From positions 1 to 37,435 of the forward strand of contig JADGAU010000014.1 of NCBI GenBank assembly GCA_015231865.1: 37,435 bases of DNA, written 5' to 3'. The position numbers and the translations under genes were made by a program. The notes under the pieces were generated by a model. That model made no database searches. It worked only from the letters and a program-made list of their open reading frames with translations, and had not been told where the DNA came from. Below are positions 24,390 through 34,700 of the stretch, one piece after another. Numbering within the stretch: position 1 is the first letter of the stretch; every line of letters starts with the position of its first letter. The stretch is from Gammaproteobacteria bacterium. GTDB taxonomy: Bacteria; Pseudomonadota; Gammaproteobacteria; GRL18.

Positions 24390-24953
24390 CTATTGCATTA
24401 CAAAACTGGTAAAATATACTGTCGATAAACCTCGTCCACCCCCATGGCTCTTAATGATATCATTCACCGTTTCAATAATTTCTGCTCGTAATTGTTCTTT
24501 ACCGCTAGGCGTTGATAATTCGACATATTTTTGTGAACCAAACAAAAACGTTAATTCATTTCTAATTGCCGGCATATGTTTTTTAAAGGCGGCCATTGAT
24601 TTTTGACTTCTGGACATACCAACCACTTTAATTTGCATGTACTTTGCTTTGCTCTTACCCTCAAAGTTCATAACAAATGGCGGTTCAACCGGCCAATAGA
24701 TAGCATTTTCCTCAAGAATTTCTCTTTCTTCTTCAGGAGGTGCTGCTTTTTCATCTTTTGCAGCATCATTTCCTTCAGCAGCTGCACCCTCTTGGGCAAC
24801 AGGCTCATCTCCGCCACTAAACATAAAAAAGCCACCAACGCCCAGTAATATTAATAAAACAACCGCTGCAGCAATAATAATAATGAGTTTTTTCTTGGAT
24901 TTTGGCGGTTCTTCTTCACCATCCACATCAAGATCTAAGTCTTCATTTGCCAT
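24390..24953 (-). CDS. fliL: Flagellar basal body-associated protein FliL
   Basis: Single-pass inner-membrane protein near the stator, 187 residues. It has an acidic N-terminus, then KSKKKLIIIIAAAVVLLILL with the membrane helix at about 21-45, an Ala/Glu/Pro-rich linker, and the periplasmic FliL domain with VEPPFVMNFEGKSKAKYMQIKVVGM, LTFLFGSQKYVELSTPSGKEQL and the closing VYFTSFVMQ. The start has AGGAAAA about eight bases upstream. It precedes fliM on the same strand. Confidence 0.93.
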   Translation of the reverse strand: MANEDLDLDVDGEEEPPKSKKKLIIIIAAAVVLLILLGVGGFFMFSGGDEPVAQEGAAAEGNDAAKDEKAAPPEEEREILEENAIYWPVEPPFVMNFEGKSKAKYMQIKVVGMSRSQKSMAAFKKHMPAIRNELTFLFGSQKYVELSTPSGKEQLRAEIIETVNDIIKSHGGGRGLSTVYFTSFVMQ

Positions 24954-25012
24954 TATATTTTCCTAATTACTCTATTTTAACTATTTAACGTATTTAACTT
25001 ATGTTACCAGGA

Positions 25013-25468
25013 TTAATTGTTGTTCTTGCCCTTGTGCGCTATATCAAGCAAAGTTTTCACATGAAAATTAAGTTGTTTCTTTTCATCTACCAACATCATT
25101 TCTTCATTAGGATAATAAAAGTACTTTTTAATATTATCCATTTCCTGAAAGCCAATAACTTCTGCCAAATTGGCATCATGACATAAACGTAACCTCACAT
25201 CGACAGTCATCTTTGTAGAGTTTATCGGTAGTTGTCGTATTAACTTTATTATTGTGGTGTATTTGAAAATATCCAGTACTTCAATGGTTAGATTTTGATT
25301 GCTATAAACACGTTTACTTTGATTTCCGTACTTATTTTTTATATTTGTTTGATTCGAAGCTTGTTCATGTAAATTTGATAAACAAGGAAATAAAGAGATA
25401 ACTTTGCGATAGTTTGATTCGTATAAACCAACCGGTGTTACTGTGTTCTTTTTAAAATTATGTATCAT
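25013..25468 (-). CDS. DUF1249 (YqiB-like) protein
   Basis: A 151-residue cytosolic protein. The second half carries the DUF1249 pattern known from E. coli YqiB: KMTVDVRLRLCHDANLAEV, then a FYYPNEEMMLVDEKKQLNFH block (YPN ... DEKxQxN). The first half, with YESNYRKVISLFP, matches the family start. The molecular function of DUF1249 is unknown to me. The start overlaps the fliA stop by 11 bp and fliL follows 59 bp later, so it is embedded in the flagellar transcript. In E. coli yqiB sits with nudF and cpdA, so this location is unusual. Confidence 0.78.
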   Translation of the reverse strand: MIHNFKKNTVTPVGLYESNYRKVISLFPCLSNLHEQASNQTNIKNKYGNQSKRVYSNQNLTIEVLDIFKYTTIIKLIRQLPINSTKMTVDVRLRLCHDANLAEVIGFQEMDNIKKYFYYPNEEMMLVDEKKQLNFHVKTLLDIAHKGKNNN

Positions 25469-26165
25469 AATTAAGCCTGGCTTTCAGTCTATGCTGTGCT
25501 TGACTTAACATCTGGCTGACTCTTGACTCACTAATATCCAGTAAATGGCCAACTTCTTTTAAATTCATTTCTGTATCGTAATACAAAGACATTACCAGAC
25601 GTTCTCTTTCTGGTAAATTTAAAATTTCTTCACTTAAACGCTTTTTGTATTCATCTTCAATAAGTTCAGATACAACATTACTCGAGGCGTCTTGAAACAT
25701 GCTAATGCCTGTAGATTCTTCGGTATCCAGATCTTCTATATTTAAAACTTTAGAAGTGCTATTTTCCCATAAAATTCTATGATATTCATCCAGTGGAATA
25801 CCTAAATGTCCAGCAACCTCAACATCTCTTGCATCCCTACCGGTTTTAGTTTCTATTTCGTGAATGGCAGCTGCAACATCCCTGGCTTTTTTATGTACCG
25901 ATTTTGGAACCCAATCACTACGTCTGACTTCATCCAGCATGGCACCACGCACACGAATGGTTGCATAAGTAACAAATTGAGCACCTAAACTGGAATTATA
26001 ATGCTTACCAGCATCCAACAAGCCAATTAAACCTGCTTGAATAAGATCATCAACCTGAACACTAGCCGGTAATCTTGCCATAAGATGATAGGCAATCTTT
26101 TTTACCAAAGGGGCATGTTCTTCTATTAGTTGATTATTATAGTTTGACTGCTCTTGTGAATACAT
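25458..26165 (-). CDS. fliA: Flagellar sigma factor FliA (sigma-28)
   Basis: RNA polymerase sigma factor for late flagellar and chemotaxis genes, 235 residues. Region 2 contains VDDLIQAGLIGLLDAGKHYN and FVTYATIRVRGAMLDEVRRSDWVPKSV, the latter almost invariant in FliA. Region 3 is EVAGHLGIPLDEYHRIL. Region 4 has LPERERLVMSLYYDTEMNLKEVGHLLDISESRVSQMLSQAQHRLK. No Shine-Dalgarno is obvious before ATG. It is the first visible gene of the minus-strand flagellar operon, upstream of fliL, whereas in Pseudomonas-like genomes it lies after flhF and fleN. Confidence 0.94.
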   Translation of the reverse strand: MYSQEQSNYNNQLIEEHAPLVKKIAYHLMARLPASVQVDDLIQAGLIGLLDAGKHYNSSLGAQFVTYATIRVRGAMLDEVRRSDWVPKSVHKKARDVAAAIHEIETKTGRDARDVEVAGHLGIPLDEYHRILWENSTSKVLNIEDLDTEESTGISMFQDASSNVVSELIEDEYKKRLSEEILNLPERERLVMSLYYDTEMNLKEVGHLLDISESRVSQMLSQAQHRLKARLNYDT

Positions 26166-26368
26166 AAATAGTAATATTAATCTTATCCAACAATCTTAAT
26201 TGGTTTAGTAATATTAAATAATAACAGAAAATAAAAGGTTTGTAACACTACATTTTGTGTACTTTTTGTATTTTTAATTGTCAGGCTAACCTAACGAACA
26301 TCCAAAATGTTATCATTAGCCTTTTAATTGATATATGAATATACTTTATTGTTATAAAAGAGAAACAA

Positions 26369-27751
26369 ATGCCTAAACTAGAATTCGATACGGATCTTAT
26401 AAAACGTTATAATAAAGCAGGCCCACGATATACTTCATATCCTACAGCAATTCAATTTAATGAAAATTACAGCGCTGATACTTATCGTGAATATGTTCGA
26501 AAATCCAACCAAAGCGGACGTGCTCTATCCTTATACTTCCACATTCCCTTTTGTGATACAGTTTGTTTTTATTGCGGATGTAATAAAGTCGTTACTAAAG
26601 ATCGTAGTAAAGCAGCACCTTACCTGGAACGTCTGCACAAAGAAATTGAAATGCAATCTGCATTATTTGATCGCGAACGTAAGGTCGATCAGTTACATTG
26701 GGGTGGCGGCACACCGACCTTTATCAGTCATGATGAGATGATTGCTTTAATGAATAAAACCCGTCAGCATTTTAATTTACATGATGATGATCAGGGCGAA
26801 TATTCAATTGAAATAGATCCTCGAGAAGTGACCAGGGAAAGTATCCAGTTATTGCGTGACATCGGCTTTAATCGAATGAGTTTAGGTGTTCAGGATTTTG
26901 ATGAAAATGTGCAAAAAGCAGTTAATCGAATTCAACCCAGAGAAGTTACTTTTGCAACACTTAATGCAGCCAAAGCAAGTGGTTTTAAATCAGTCAGTGT
27001 CGATCTTATTTATGGTTTACCAAAACAATCACCAAACTCTTTTGACTATACGCTTGATGAATTGATTACCTTAAACCCTGATCGTGTTTCTATTTTTAAT
27101 TATGCACATCTACCGGAACGTTTTAAGCCACAACGACGAATCAATGCTGATGAATTACCCTCTGCAGAAGAAAAACTAGAAATATTTGGCCATACCATAG
27201 AGAAATTGACCAATGCCGGTTATGTCTATATTGGCATGGATCATTTCGCAAAACCAACCGATGAACTGGCTATTGCACAAAAAAATGGTGAGTTATATCG
27301 GAATTTCCAGGGCTATGCCACTTACTCAAATTGTGACCTGATTGGTTTAGGCGTCACATCTATTGGCACGATGGACAATAGTTTTGCACAAAATCACCGG
27401 CAAATGGAGTCTTATATAAATGCTATTGACTCTAAAGAACTAGCAATTGCTCGGGGCGTAACGATAGACCACGATGATATTATTCGCCGTGAAGTCATTA
27501 TGCAGTTGATCTGTCACTTTAAACTGGACTTTAAAAAAATAGAAAGTAAGTTTAATATCAACTTTAAAGAATATTTTGCTGTTGAACTCAATAATTATGA
27601 AACGATGGTCAATGATGGCCTTATTGTTATCACTGATTCTGGTATCAATGTGCAGCCAAGAGGTGAATTATTAATACGAAATATATGCATGAATTTTGAT
27701 CGGTACATTCAACCAGAAAAGGGAACATCAAATTTTTCTAAATTAATTTAA
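26369..27751 (+). CDS. hemN: Oxygen-independent coproporphyrinogen III dehydrogenase HemN
   Basis: Radical-SAM enzyme converting coproporphyrinogen III to protoporphyrinogen IX in anaerobic haem synthesis. It has 460 residues. The cluster cysteines C62, C66 and C69 with C71 (IPFCDTVCFYCGCNK) occupy the same positions as in E. coli HemN. HWGGGTPTF, EIDPREVT, MSLGVQDFDENVQKAVNR, SVDLIYGLPKQ and the C-terminal HemN domain (YATYSNCDLIGLGVTSIG) are all intact. These distinguish it from the HemW paralogue. AAAGAGAA lies just upstream of the start. It is divergent from fliA across 203 bp; I found no convincing FNR site there. Confidence 0.94.
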   Translation: MPKLEFDTDLIKRYNKAGPRYTSYPTAIQFNENYSADTYREYVRKSNQSGRALSLYFHIPFCDTVCFYCGCNKVVTKDRSKAAPYLERLHKEIEMQSALFDRERKVDQLHWGGGTPTFISHDEMIALMNKTRQHFNLHDDDQGEYSIEIDPREVTRESIQLLRDIGFNRMSLGVQDFDENVQKAVNRIQPREVTFATLNAAKASGFKSVSVDLIYGLPKQSPNSFDYTLDELITLNPDRVSIFNYAHLPERFKPQRRINADELPSAEEKLEIFGHTIEKLTNAGYVYIGMDHFAKPTDELAIAQKNGELYRNFQGYATYSNCDLIGLGVTSIGTMDNSFAQNHRQMESYINAIDSKELAIARGVTIDHDDIIRREVIMQLICHFKLDFKKIESKFNINFKEYFAVELNNYETMVNDGLIVITDSGINVQPRGELLIRNICMNFDRYIQPEKGTSNFSKLI

Positions 27752-27796
27752 CTCTGGGTTGACAGATTTAACTCTGTAGCTGCATGCCGGGGCTAC

Positions 27797-28633
27797 TTAC
27801 CGTGATTTAGGCTGAGCAACTCTAAAAGTCAGCGATGTCCATAAACTTTCCCAAATCGCATTGTTCTTTTCAGCAAGTTGCTTTTCAGGAGTAATCATTT
27901 GTACAGCACTTAATAGATATTTGGTATCTGAATTCGTACCAAAACTGACTTGTCCATTTTGATCCGTTCTTAAAACTTTTACTTTAACCTGGCTATTTTT
28001 TTCACTAAATACTCTTATCTGGTAATCAGGTAGTTTCTGATCACGCCACCAAAGTTCTGCAACCACTTTATCATCTGCAGAATGAGTTAAGTCAGTTTTT
28101 ATCACCATCTCAAATTCCAAACCTAGCTTTTTATCCAATGCGGGTAGTGTTCCATCTCTTTTTGTTCCAACTATTATTAATGTTTTTGCAAAACGCTTAT
28201 AAGCTTCTATAAAGCTCTTTTCAGGTAATTGTCTTTGTCGATGCTGGTTTATTGTCCAGCTCAGATCTTGTTTAGTCACAAATTGTTTGAAATCATCAAA
28301 AGCTTTATAGGAAACAGTAAAGTGATTTGTTTCAACGGCTAATATATGTAAGCCATTTTGTTTCGGATTAAAAGTAAATGCTGGATAGTCGCCCAACCTT
28401 TGATCCATTGATTCCTTTTTATTATCTATATACAGATTGGCAGATTTAATTTGACTGGGAATATAGGCATAATTGTTGCCATTAAATAATTGCCCTACTT
28501 TAATATTCGTTTCAATTTTTTCTTCTGAATCAATTATAAAGTTATTCGGTTCAAGCCAGTATTCATGTGCCAGAACAGGAAATGAAATGGAATAAAGTAA
28601 AATAGATAACAATAGGGAAGTTTTAGTTTTCAA
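27797..28633 (-). CDS. DUF4198 periplasmic protein, probable metal-uptake accessory
   Basis: A 278-residue secreted protein with a signal peptide ending PVLAHEYWLEP. The LAHEYWLEP start and the later GLHILAVETNHFTVSYKAFDDF block match DUF4198, a family found beside nickel/cobalt and other metal transport genes. The C-terminal half (LEFEMVIKTDLTHS ... RVFSEKNSQVKVKVLRTDQNGQVSF) looks like a beta-sandwich. The mature N-terminus begins with His, a possible metal ligand. It is divergent from a HupE/UreJ gene with only 47 bp between the starts, so the two probably share a promoter region. The metal is unknown. Confidence 0.78.
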   Translation of the reverse strand: MKTKTSLLLSILLYSISFPVLAHEYWLEPNNFIIDSEEKIETNIKVGQLFNGNNYAYIPSQIKSANLYIDNKKESMDQRLGDYPAFTFNPKQNGLHILAVETNHFTVSYKAFDDFKQFVTKQDLSWTINQHRQRQLPEKSFIEAYKRFAKTLIIVGTKRDGTLPALDKKLGLEFEMVIKTDLTHSADDKVVAELWWRDQKLPDYQIRVFSEKNSQVKVKVLRTDQNGQVSFGTNSDTKYLLSAVQMITPEKQLAEKNNAIWESLWTSLTFRVAQPKSR

Positions 28634-28680
28634 AATACAATACGCTTATTCTTTAGACACTTAATATGGTTTAACAATCA

Positions 28681-29817
28681 ATGACAAAACAAAAATATAT
28701 TCAATTACTGCTATTACAGTTTGTACTCAGTTTAGTTTTTTCTGTTCAGGTTTCTGCCCATGAAATTCGCCCCGCAATTGTCGACTTCAAAATTGCAGAT
28801 AATTCAAGTTATGAAATTCAAATTCGGCTTAATCTAGAAGCTATTATTGCCAGAATCGATCCAAAACACAGTAATACCGATGAGTCAAAAAGCGCTCAAG
28901 AGTATAACATATTAAGAAAATTGAGTCCTGATGCATTAACACAAAGCTTTGAATTATTTAAGCCTCAGTTTTTTGACGGCCTTTACATCACTGCAGAAAA
29001 TAAACGATTAACGCCTAAAATTACTGATGTAGAAATTCCAGCCGTCGGCGATATAAAATTGGCTCGAGATAGTATTATTAAGCTAAGTGGAAAAGTACCT
29101 GCGAATGCAAAAAATATACAATGGCGCTGGCAAGATTCTTTTGGTGCTAATGCGCTTAGAGTTTCCAGTCATGATAATTCAGATTTATATTCTGTCTATC
29201 TGCAAGCAGGAGATCAAAGCAAAGCGATTTCTTTAGATGGTCTCATCAAACAAAGTCACTGGCAAGTGTTTTCCAATTACGTGGTAATTGGGTTCGAACA
29301 TATTATTCCCAAGGGACTTGATCATATTTTATTTGTAGTTGGACTGTTTTTATTAAGTATTAAACTATCGCCATTATTATGGCAAATCACCAGTTTCACC
29401 ATTGCACATAGTGTTACCCTGGCTTTAGCCGTGCTTGGCTATATACAACTACCCGCAAGCATAGTTGAACCCTTAATTGCCTTATCGATAGTTTATGTCA
29501 GTGTCGAGAATATGATTTCAGATAAGCTACATCGCTGGCGCCCGATTATTATCTTCCTATTCGGCTTATTACATGGGCTAGGCTTTGCCAGCGTTTTGCA
29601 TGAAATTGGTTTAAATAATGACTATTTGCTCACCGGCTTGATTGCCTTTAATGCTGGACTTGAAGTAGGGCAAATCAGTGTGATTCTAGGCTGCTTCTTA
29701 CTGGTCGGTATCTGGTTTAGACACAAGCCCTGGTATCGCAGTCGAATTACTACCCCGGCATCTCTAATTATCGCGCTTATCGGCACATTCTGGGTTATTG
29801 AGAGAGTGTTTTTTTAA
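28681..29817 (+). CDS. HupE/UreJ-family membrane protein
   Basis: A 378-residue protein with a signal peptide (cleavage after VSAHE-type site, near residue 26), a periplasmic domain of about 170 residues starting HEIRPAIVDF, and a C-terminal domain of about six membrane segments. The latter shows the HupE/UreJ_2 motifs GFEHIIPKGLDHILFVVGLFLL, TIAHSVTLALA and FLFGLLHGLGFA, with conserved His and Asp likely to bind metal. HupE proteins transport nickel or other divalent metals; longer forms such as this are common and less well defined. It pairs with the divergent DUF4198 gene. Its last 54 bp overlap the 3' end of recD, which is convergent. Confidence 0.85.
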   Translation: MTKQKYIQLLLLQFVLSLVFSVQVSAHEIRPAIVDFKIADNSSYEIQIRLNLEAIIARIDPKHSNTDESKSAQEYNILRKLSPDALTQSFELFKPQFFDGLYITAENKRLTPKITDVEIPAVGDIKLARDSIIKLSGKVPANAKNIQWRWQDSFGANALRVSSHDNSDLYSVYLQAGDQSKAISLDGLIKQSHWQVFSNYVVIGFEHIIPKGLDHILFVVGLFLLSIKLSPLLWQITSFTIAHSVTLALAVLGYIQLPASIVEPLIALSIVYVSVENMISDKLHRWRPIIIFLFGLLHGLGFASVLHEIGLNNDYLLTGLIAFNAGLEVGQISVILGCFLLVGIWFRHKPWYRSRITTPASLIIALIGTFWVIERVFF

Positions 29818-31743
29818 ACCGGAATATCTGGGATTATCCTGACTAAGTGCCTTTTTCCAGATCGCCTGATTACCATAAATCATTAAGCCATGCTTAGCTC
29901 TTGTCATTCCGGTATAAAGTAATTTTGCATCCAATAACCGGCTTTCTATTTGTGGTAACACAACAGCTACCTGATCAAACTCAGAGCCTTGAGTTTTATG
30001 TATGGTCATGGCATAAACGGTTTCATATTCCGGCAGACGGGAAAGATGTATCGGGTATAATTCTTTTTTCTCTGTATCTTCAAACCAGGCATAATGATGT
30101 CCTTTATTTTTGCCACAAGAGTCGTCCGGCCAAATTAAACCAATATCCCCGTTAAATAATCCTGCCTGATAACTATTTTGAGTAATCATAATCGGACAAC
30201 CTCGATAACAATCATTTTGACCATGATTTAGAAACTGACGTATTTTATTATTTAAATCGATCACACCTCGCGTACCCACGCGAGTGCTCACTAAAATTCT
30301 GAATTTCGTTAAGAATGCATAGGCTGTTTCTTTGCTTTCAGCTTTCTCAATAGGTCGATAATAAAATTCACTTATTGCTTTTAACCAATATTCAAAATCA
30401 TGTGTTGCTTCATCAATAAATTGAATTTGTCCCTTAGTTAGTGGTTTGATTTCTAAACCTGAAACCGAGTTATTTTGCAGAATATCCAGTGATTCTTGAA
30501 TTTCTTTATTAATAACCATCTTAGCCAATTTTAAGATATCACCACTTGAGCGATGTGACTGTTCCAGGTAACTTAAATAACTCAACTGGCTTTGATTATT
30601 TTCATCAACCTCTGCGTTGCCTTCATCAACTCCTGTGCTACATAGCTGCTTAATTTGATGAGCATATTCGCTGAGATAACCACTATGTTCACCGCCGGTT
30701 ATATCAGCAAGAATGTTACCCGTATCAACCGATGGTAATTGGTTAACATCACCCAATAAAATTAAGCGGCAATTGTTTCTTAGCGCCCGCAGAATTTTAA
30801 CCATCATCACCATATCAATCATGGATGCTTCATCAATTAATAAAACGTCGCAGTCCAATTGATATTTTTCATGATATTTTAAATGCAGGCTTAGAGGTTT
30901 AAGCCCCAGCAAACGATGAAGCGTCATCGCATTTTCTGGAAGACTGTTTAGAATCTGCTCATCAATACTATCTGTCAGCTCATGCTTAGCATGACTGATG
31001 GACTCTTTTAAACGCTGCGCCGCTTTTCCGGTTGGAGCAGCCATTGCTATTTTTAACTGACCTTTTGTTGGCATAGCTTGATAGATTGCCTGTAAGCAAA
31101 TTAAGACCCGAGTCACAGTATATGTTTTACCGGTCCCAGGTCCTCCGGAAATAATACAAAAACGACTACCTAATGCATTGGCTACTGCAATTTTCTGCTG
31201 GCTATTTTTACCATTTGAAAGATTCAAAAATAACTTACTAATAATCTCCTTGCCTATTTCTAATTGCTCTGGCAAGAGTTTTTCAAATTGATTTAGGATG
31301 CAAAGCTTACGTGCTATTTCCTGCTCATATTGCCAATAACGACGAATAAAAAGTAATTCACCATCAAATACAAGCGCTTGATTATTTTCTGGCGCTAATT
31401 GTATTTTTTCCAAAAGGTTAATTAACTGGACTTTTGAGGCAAATGAAAAGCCATTAGCTAATGAAAAGCCCTTAGCTAATAAAGTATCTGTAGCAATTAT
31501 TTCACTTTTATCAAGCGATTCTTCATTATTGTTTTGCCAAAGTAATTGCTCAGCAATAACCGAAACTGGCAAACAACTATGCCCCTGACGCATAAAATAA
31601 GACAAGGCGATAAATAAGTGAAACACTTGATCATTCGTTTGATTAAACTCTTCACACATTTCTTTGGCAAAAAAGTAGTCAATGGCTTCCGTTTCTGCTA
31701 GTTGGCTTTGGCAGTTTTTGCTTGTTTTATAGACTAGATTCAT
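29764..31743 (-). CDS. recD: RecBCD enzyme subunit RecD
   Basis: 5'-3' helicase subunit of the recombination and repair nuclease RecBCD, 659 residues (E. coli 608). After a non-catalytic N-domain, Walker A GGPGTGKT is at 200-207 and DEAS (motif II) at 304-307. Motif III LILLGDVNQLPSVDTG, LSYLEQSHRS and motif VI-like ETVYAMTIHKTQGSEFDQVAVVLP with LLYTGMTRAKHGLMIYG follow. The start overlaps the recB stop by 4 bp. A 36-bp in-frame duplication encodes KGFSLANGFSFA near residues 89-100. The stop lies 54 bp inside the end of the convergent HupE/UreJ gene. Confidence 0.94.
   Translation of the reverse strand: MNLVYKTSKNCQSQLAETEAIDYFFAKEMCEEFNQTNDQVFHLFIALSYFMRQGHSCLPVSVIAEQLLWQNNNEESLDKSEIIATDTLLAKGFSLANGFSFASKVQLINLLEKIQLAPENNQALVFDGELLFIRRYWQYEQEIARKLCILNQFEKLLPEQLEIGKEIISKLFLNLSNGKNSQQKIAVANALGSRFCIISGGPGTGKTYTVTRVLICLQAIYQAMPTKGQLKIAMAAPTGKAAQRLKESISHAKHELTDSIDEQILNSLPENAMTLHRLLGLKPLSLHLKYHEKYQLDCDVLLIDEASMIDMVMMVKILRALRNNCRLILLGDVNQLPSVDTGNILADITGGEHSGYLSEYAHQIKQLCSTGVDEGNAEVDENNQSQLSYLSYLEQSHRSSGDILKLAKMVINKEIQESLDILQNNSVSGLEIKPLTKGQIQFIDEATHDFEYWLKAISEFYYRPIEKAESKETAYAFLTKFRILVSTRVGTRGVIDLNNKIRQFLNHGQNDCYRGCPIMITQNSYQAGLFNGDIGLIWPDDSCGKNKGHHYAWFEDTEKKELYPIHLSRLPEYETVYAMTIHKTQGSEFDQVAVVLPQIESRLLDAKLLYTGMTRAKHGLMIYGNQAIWKKALSQDNPRYSGLKKHSLNNPECADKRDN
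31444..31479. repeat. 18-bp tandem duplication within recD
   Basis: Units 31444-31461 and 31462-31479 (tgaaaagccattagctaa and the same with one change) are in frame and add six residues (GFSLA/GFSFA) to the non-catalytic N-domain of RecD. Confidence 0.9.
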
Positions 31744-34700
31744 TGTTCTGCACCATCGACAATAGCATCTAACTCCGCAAGTAGATCTTCTGATACTCCT
31801 GTATAATAAACGCCTTCATAGTTTTTATTCCCCGAACTCATTCCCCTTAAGTATAAATAATAAACGCCGCCAAAATGCTTCCCTGGCTCATAATCACTTA
31901 ATCTTTTTTGCAAATAACGATGCAGTGCCAGTGAATAAATTAAGTATTGTAAATCATAGAGATGTTTTTCATTATTGGCTTTTAAATGTTGATACTGATA
32001 ATCAGAAAAGTGATGTCCTAAATGGGTCGATTTATAATCCGCCACATAATATTTACCCTGATATTCAAAAATTAAATCAATAAAACCTCGCATCATGCCA
32101 TTAAGTTCTGAACTATTTAAGGGATGAAAATCTTTATTGTCTTGATTTTTTCTCTCTCCACGGTGCTTTTGTAAACATTGTTGCAGTTTTACTGATGACA
32201 TTTGATTAAGCGGAAAATAAAACTCAGACTCTCTTAAAGTTTGTTTTAATTGAATCGTATTTAAAGAAAACGTTTTTGCTTCATCTCCGATAATAGGAAT
32301 AGTTGCATTAAGGCACTCCTGTACCCACTGATTAAGGCCTGTTTCATCAACATTGACCGTTTGTGGAAAATGGGATAATGCGCGATAAATAGCCGAGCCA
32401 TACTCATTGCATGAAAAATCAATTTTCTCAAAAATCTCATGTAATAAATTACCGCTATCTGCTCCTTTTTTAAGATTAAAACGTAAGGGTAGTAAACCAG
32501 GGTCAAAAAGATTTTTTGGTTCGTCTGTACCATCATCTATATCATCCTGCTTATCTAATCTGTGAATATAAATCGAATGTGAACGACTTAAAGAAGTAAA
32601 AGATCGGATCATCCAGCTTTCATCTATGCTTGGATGATTAAAGCTTTGTGCAAATAAGTCATCTTTGGTCTTAACTTCCACTACCTGCGCATGACTTATA
32701 GACTGTTGCAATAAAGCACTGGCATCGATTAAACGACTATTGCCTTCAATCAATAATTCAAGTTTTTCCTGCCATTGGGCTTTTGATTTAAGTTTCAATA
32801 ACTGTCCTAAGGGTGATAACTCACTAGCATTGGCACTTTTATTATTTTCAAAAGGAGAGATTCCTAAATAGCAACGATGTGATGCCCGGGTAACGGCTAC
32901 ATAAAGTAAACGTGCCGATTCTGCATGGCCTTCCTGCAATGCTTGAGACTGTGCTTGCTCATTGACTCCTATCTGAACCACGCTATGCTGTTTTTTATGA
33001 TCATAATATTTCAGTACAACATCATTATTAGCAACCGGTGATTTATAATAAGAAGCAAAAGGTACAAACACGATTGGATATTCAAGACCTTTGCAGCCAT
33101 GCATGGTGACGATTTGAATCAGGTTTTGATCACTTTCCAGCCTGAGTTGAGCCTGCTCATCACTAGACTGACTGTTTTGTGTGATTTGTTCATCAAACCA
33201 CTTTAATAATTGTCGTGGCTGTTGATATTGAATCGATGCATGTTGAATCAGTTCTGCCAAATGCAGCATATTGGTTAATGAACGCTCATGAGTACCAGGA
33301 TCCGGCTGATATGACTCCTTAATTAAAACAATCACCATTGCCATGAAACCTTGTTTTTGCCACTTAGTTCTAAGCTCTCTGGCCTTTAGTAATTGTGTTT
33401 CCCAGAGCGCTTCATCATGATGTAAATCTGCTAAAAATTGGGCACTACCATTGATCAAATGCGTCGATAATGCGGCAATTAATAAATGCCTGTTTTCACA
33501 ATCTAAAATACCTCGCATAACGAACAAAAGCTCTGTCGCTTCAACACTTAAATAAATACTCTCCTTATTACTTAAGTACACCGATAGCAGACTATAATTT
33601 CGCAATGTATCCTGAATTAATTTAGCTTCACGTCCTGTTCTAACTAATATAGCAATATCTCGCTCATGAACTGCTCGTTTGATCTGCCCTTCATCCGTTT
33701 TGTGATCGAAATAAACACTAGCTGAGTTATTGAGCAAACGTTTAATTTCCAAAGCACAGCAACGTGCAAGACCTGACTTCCATTCATCAGCAACGGCATT
33801 ATCTGAGCCATTGACTTTATCCAGGTAAACATAATTTAGAAAAGCATAAGCATCATCATTATCAACAAGAGGATAAGACGCCGCCCTGGCAGAATCTGAA
33901 TACTCTATTGACTGATAGCCAATATCTTCGCCAAAAACATTATTTTGCATTGAGAAAAGGTGGTTATAGGCTTCAACCACACCCTGCAATGAACGCCAGT
34001 TTTTTTCCATATACCAAAGATAATCGGCATTTTCTCTTGCTTTCAGATAGGTAAAAATATCTCCACCACGAAAGGCATAAATGGCTTGTTTAGGATCACC
34101 AATCATAAATAAAGCCTGATTAGCGCAAGCTTCTTTTTTAAATGATTGGGGATAAAGAATGTCAATAATTTGATACTGTTTAGGATCGGTATCCTGAAAT
34201 TCATCCACTAATGCAAATGGATATTGTTGTCTTAGTGAATCAATCAATGGCTGTGCCTGCGGCTCACTCAAACGGTCACTTAAAACCTGGATCAGATCAT
34301 CAAAATCCATCACTAATTGCTGCTGTTTAAGTGCAGCGAAATCCTGTCGAATTTTTAGGATTCCGGCTATTGCTAATTCATAAGCAGGTAATTCCAGCAA
34401 TTTTTTAATCTGTTTATTAGTATTTTCTAATTGCTCACGAACATCATATAAAATATCTTTTAGTTCCTGGAATTTTTTAGCTCTAAGTTTAGACCCATTG
34501 ATAAACTTTAAGGCATACTCAGGACACGCATCAAGCGACTGATCGATAAGCCAGCTAAGCAGTTGTTGATATCGACTTTGCCTGTCTTCAATCTCTTTTT
34601 CTTTATCCTGAAGATACTCATCTAATAATGGCTGGTTGCTCGTTAACTTATCCTTAATAATTGCTTTGGTTAATAACACACTTTGCTCATTAAAGTCATA

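Noticed and set aside
26325-26340. TTGAT-like sequence upstream of hemN as an FNR/Anr site
   Set aside because: The left half matches TTGAT but the right half (gaata) does not match ATCAA; a single half-site is common in AT-rich DNA.
27752-27796. gtagc ... gctac hairpin after hemN as a terminator
   Set aside because: Only a 5-bp stem with a long loop and no T-tract on either strand.
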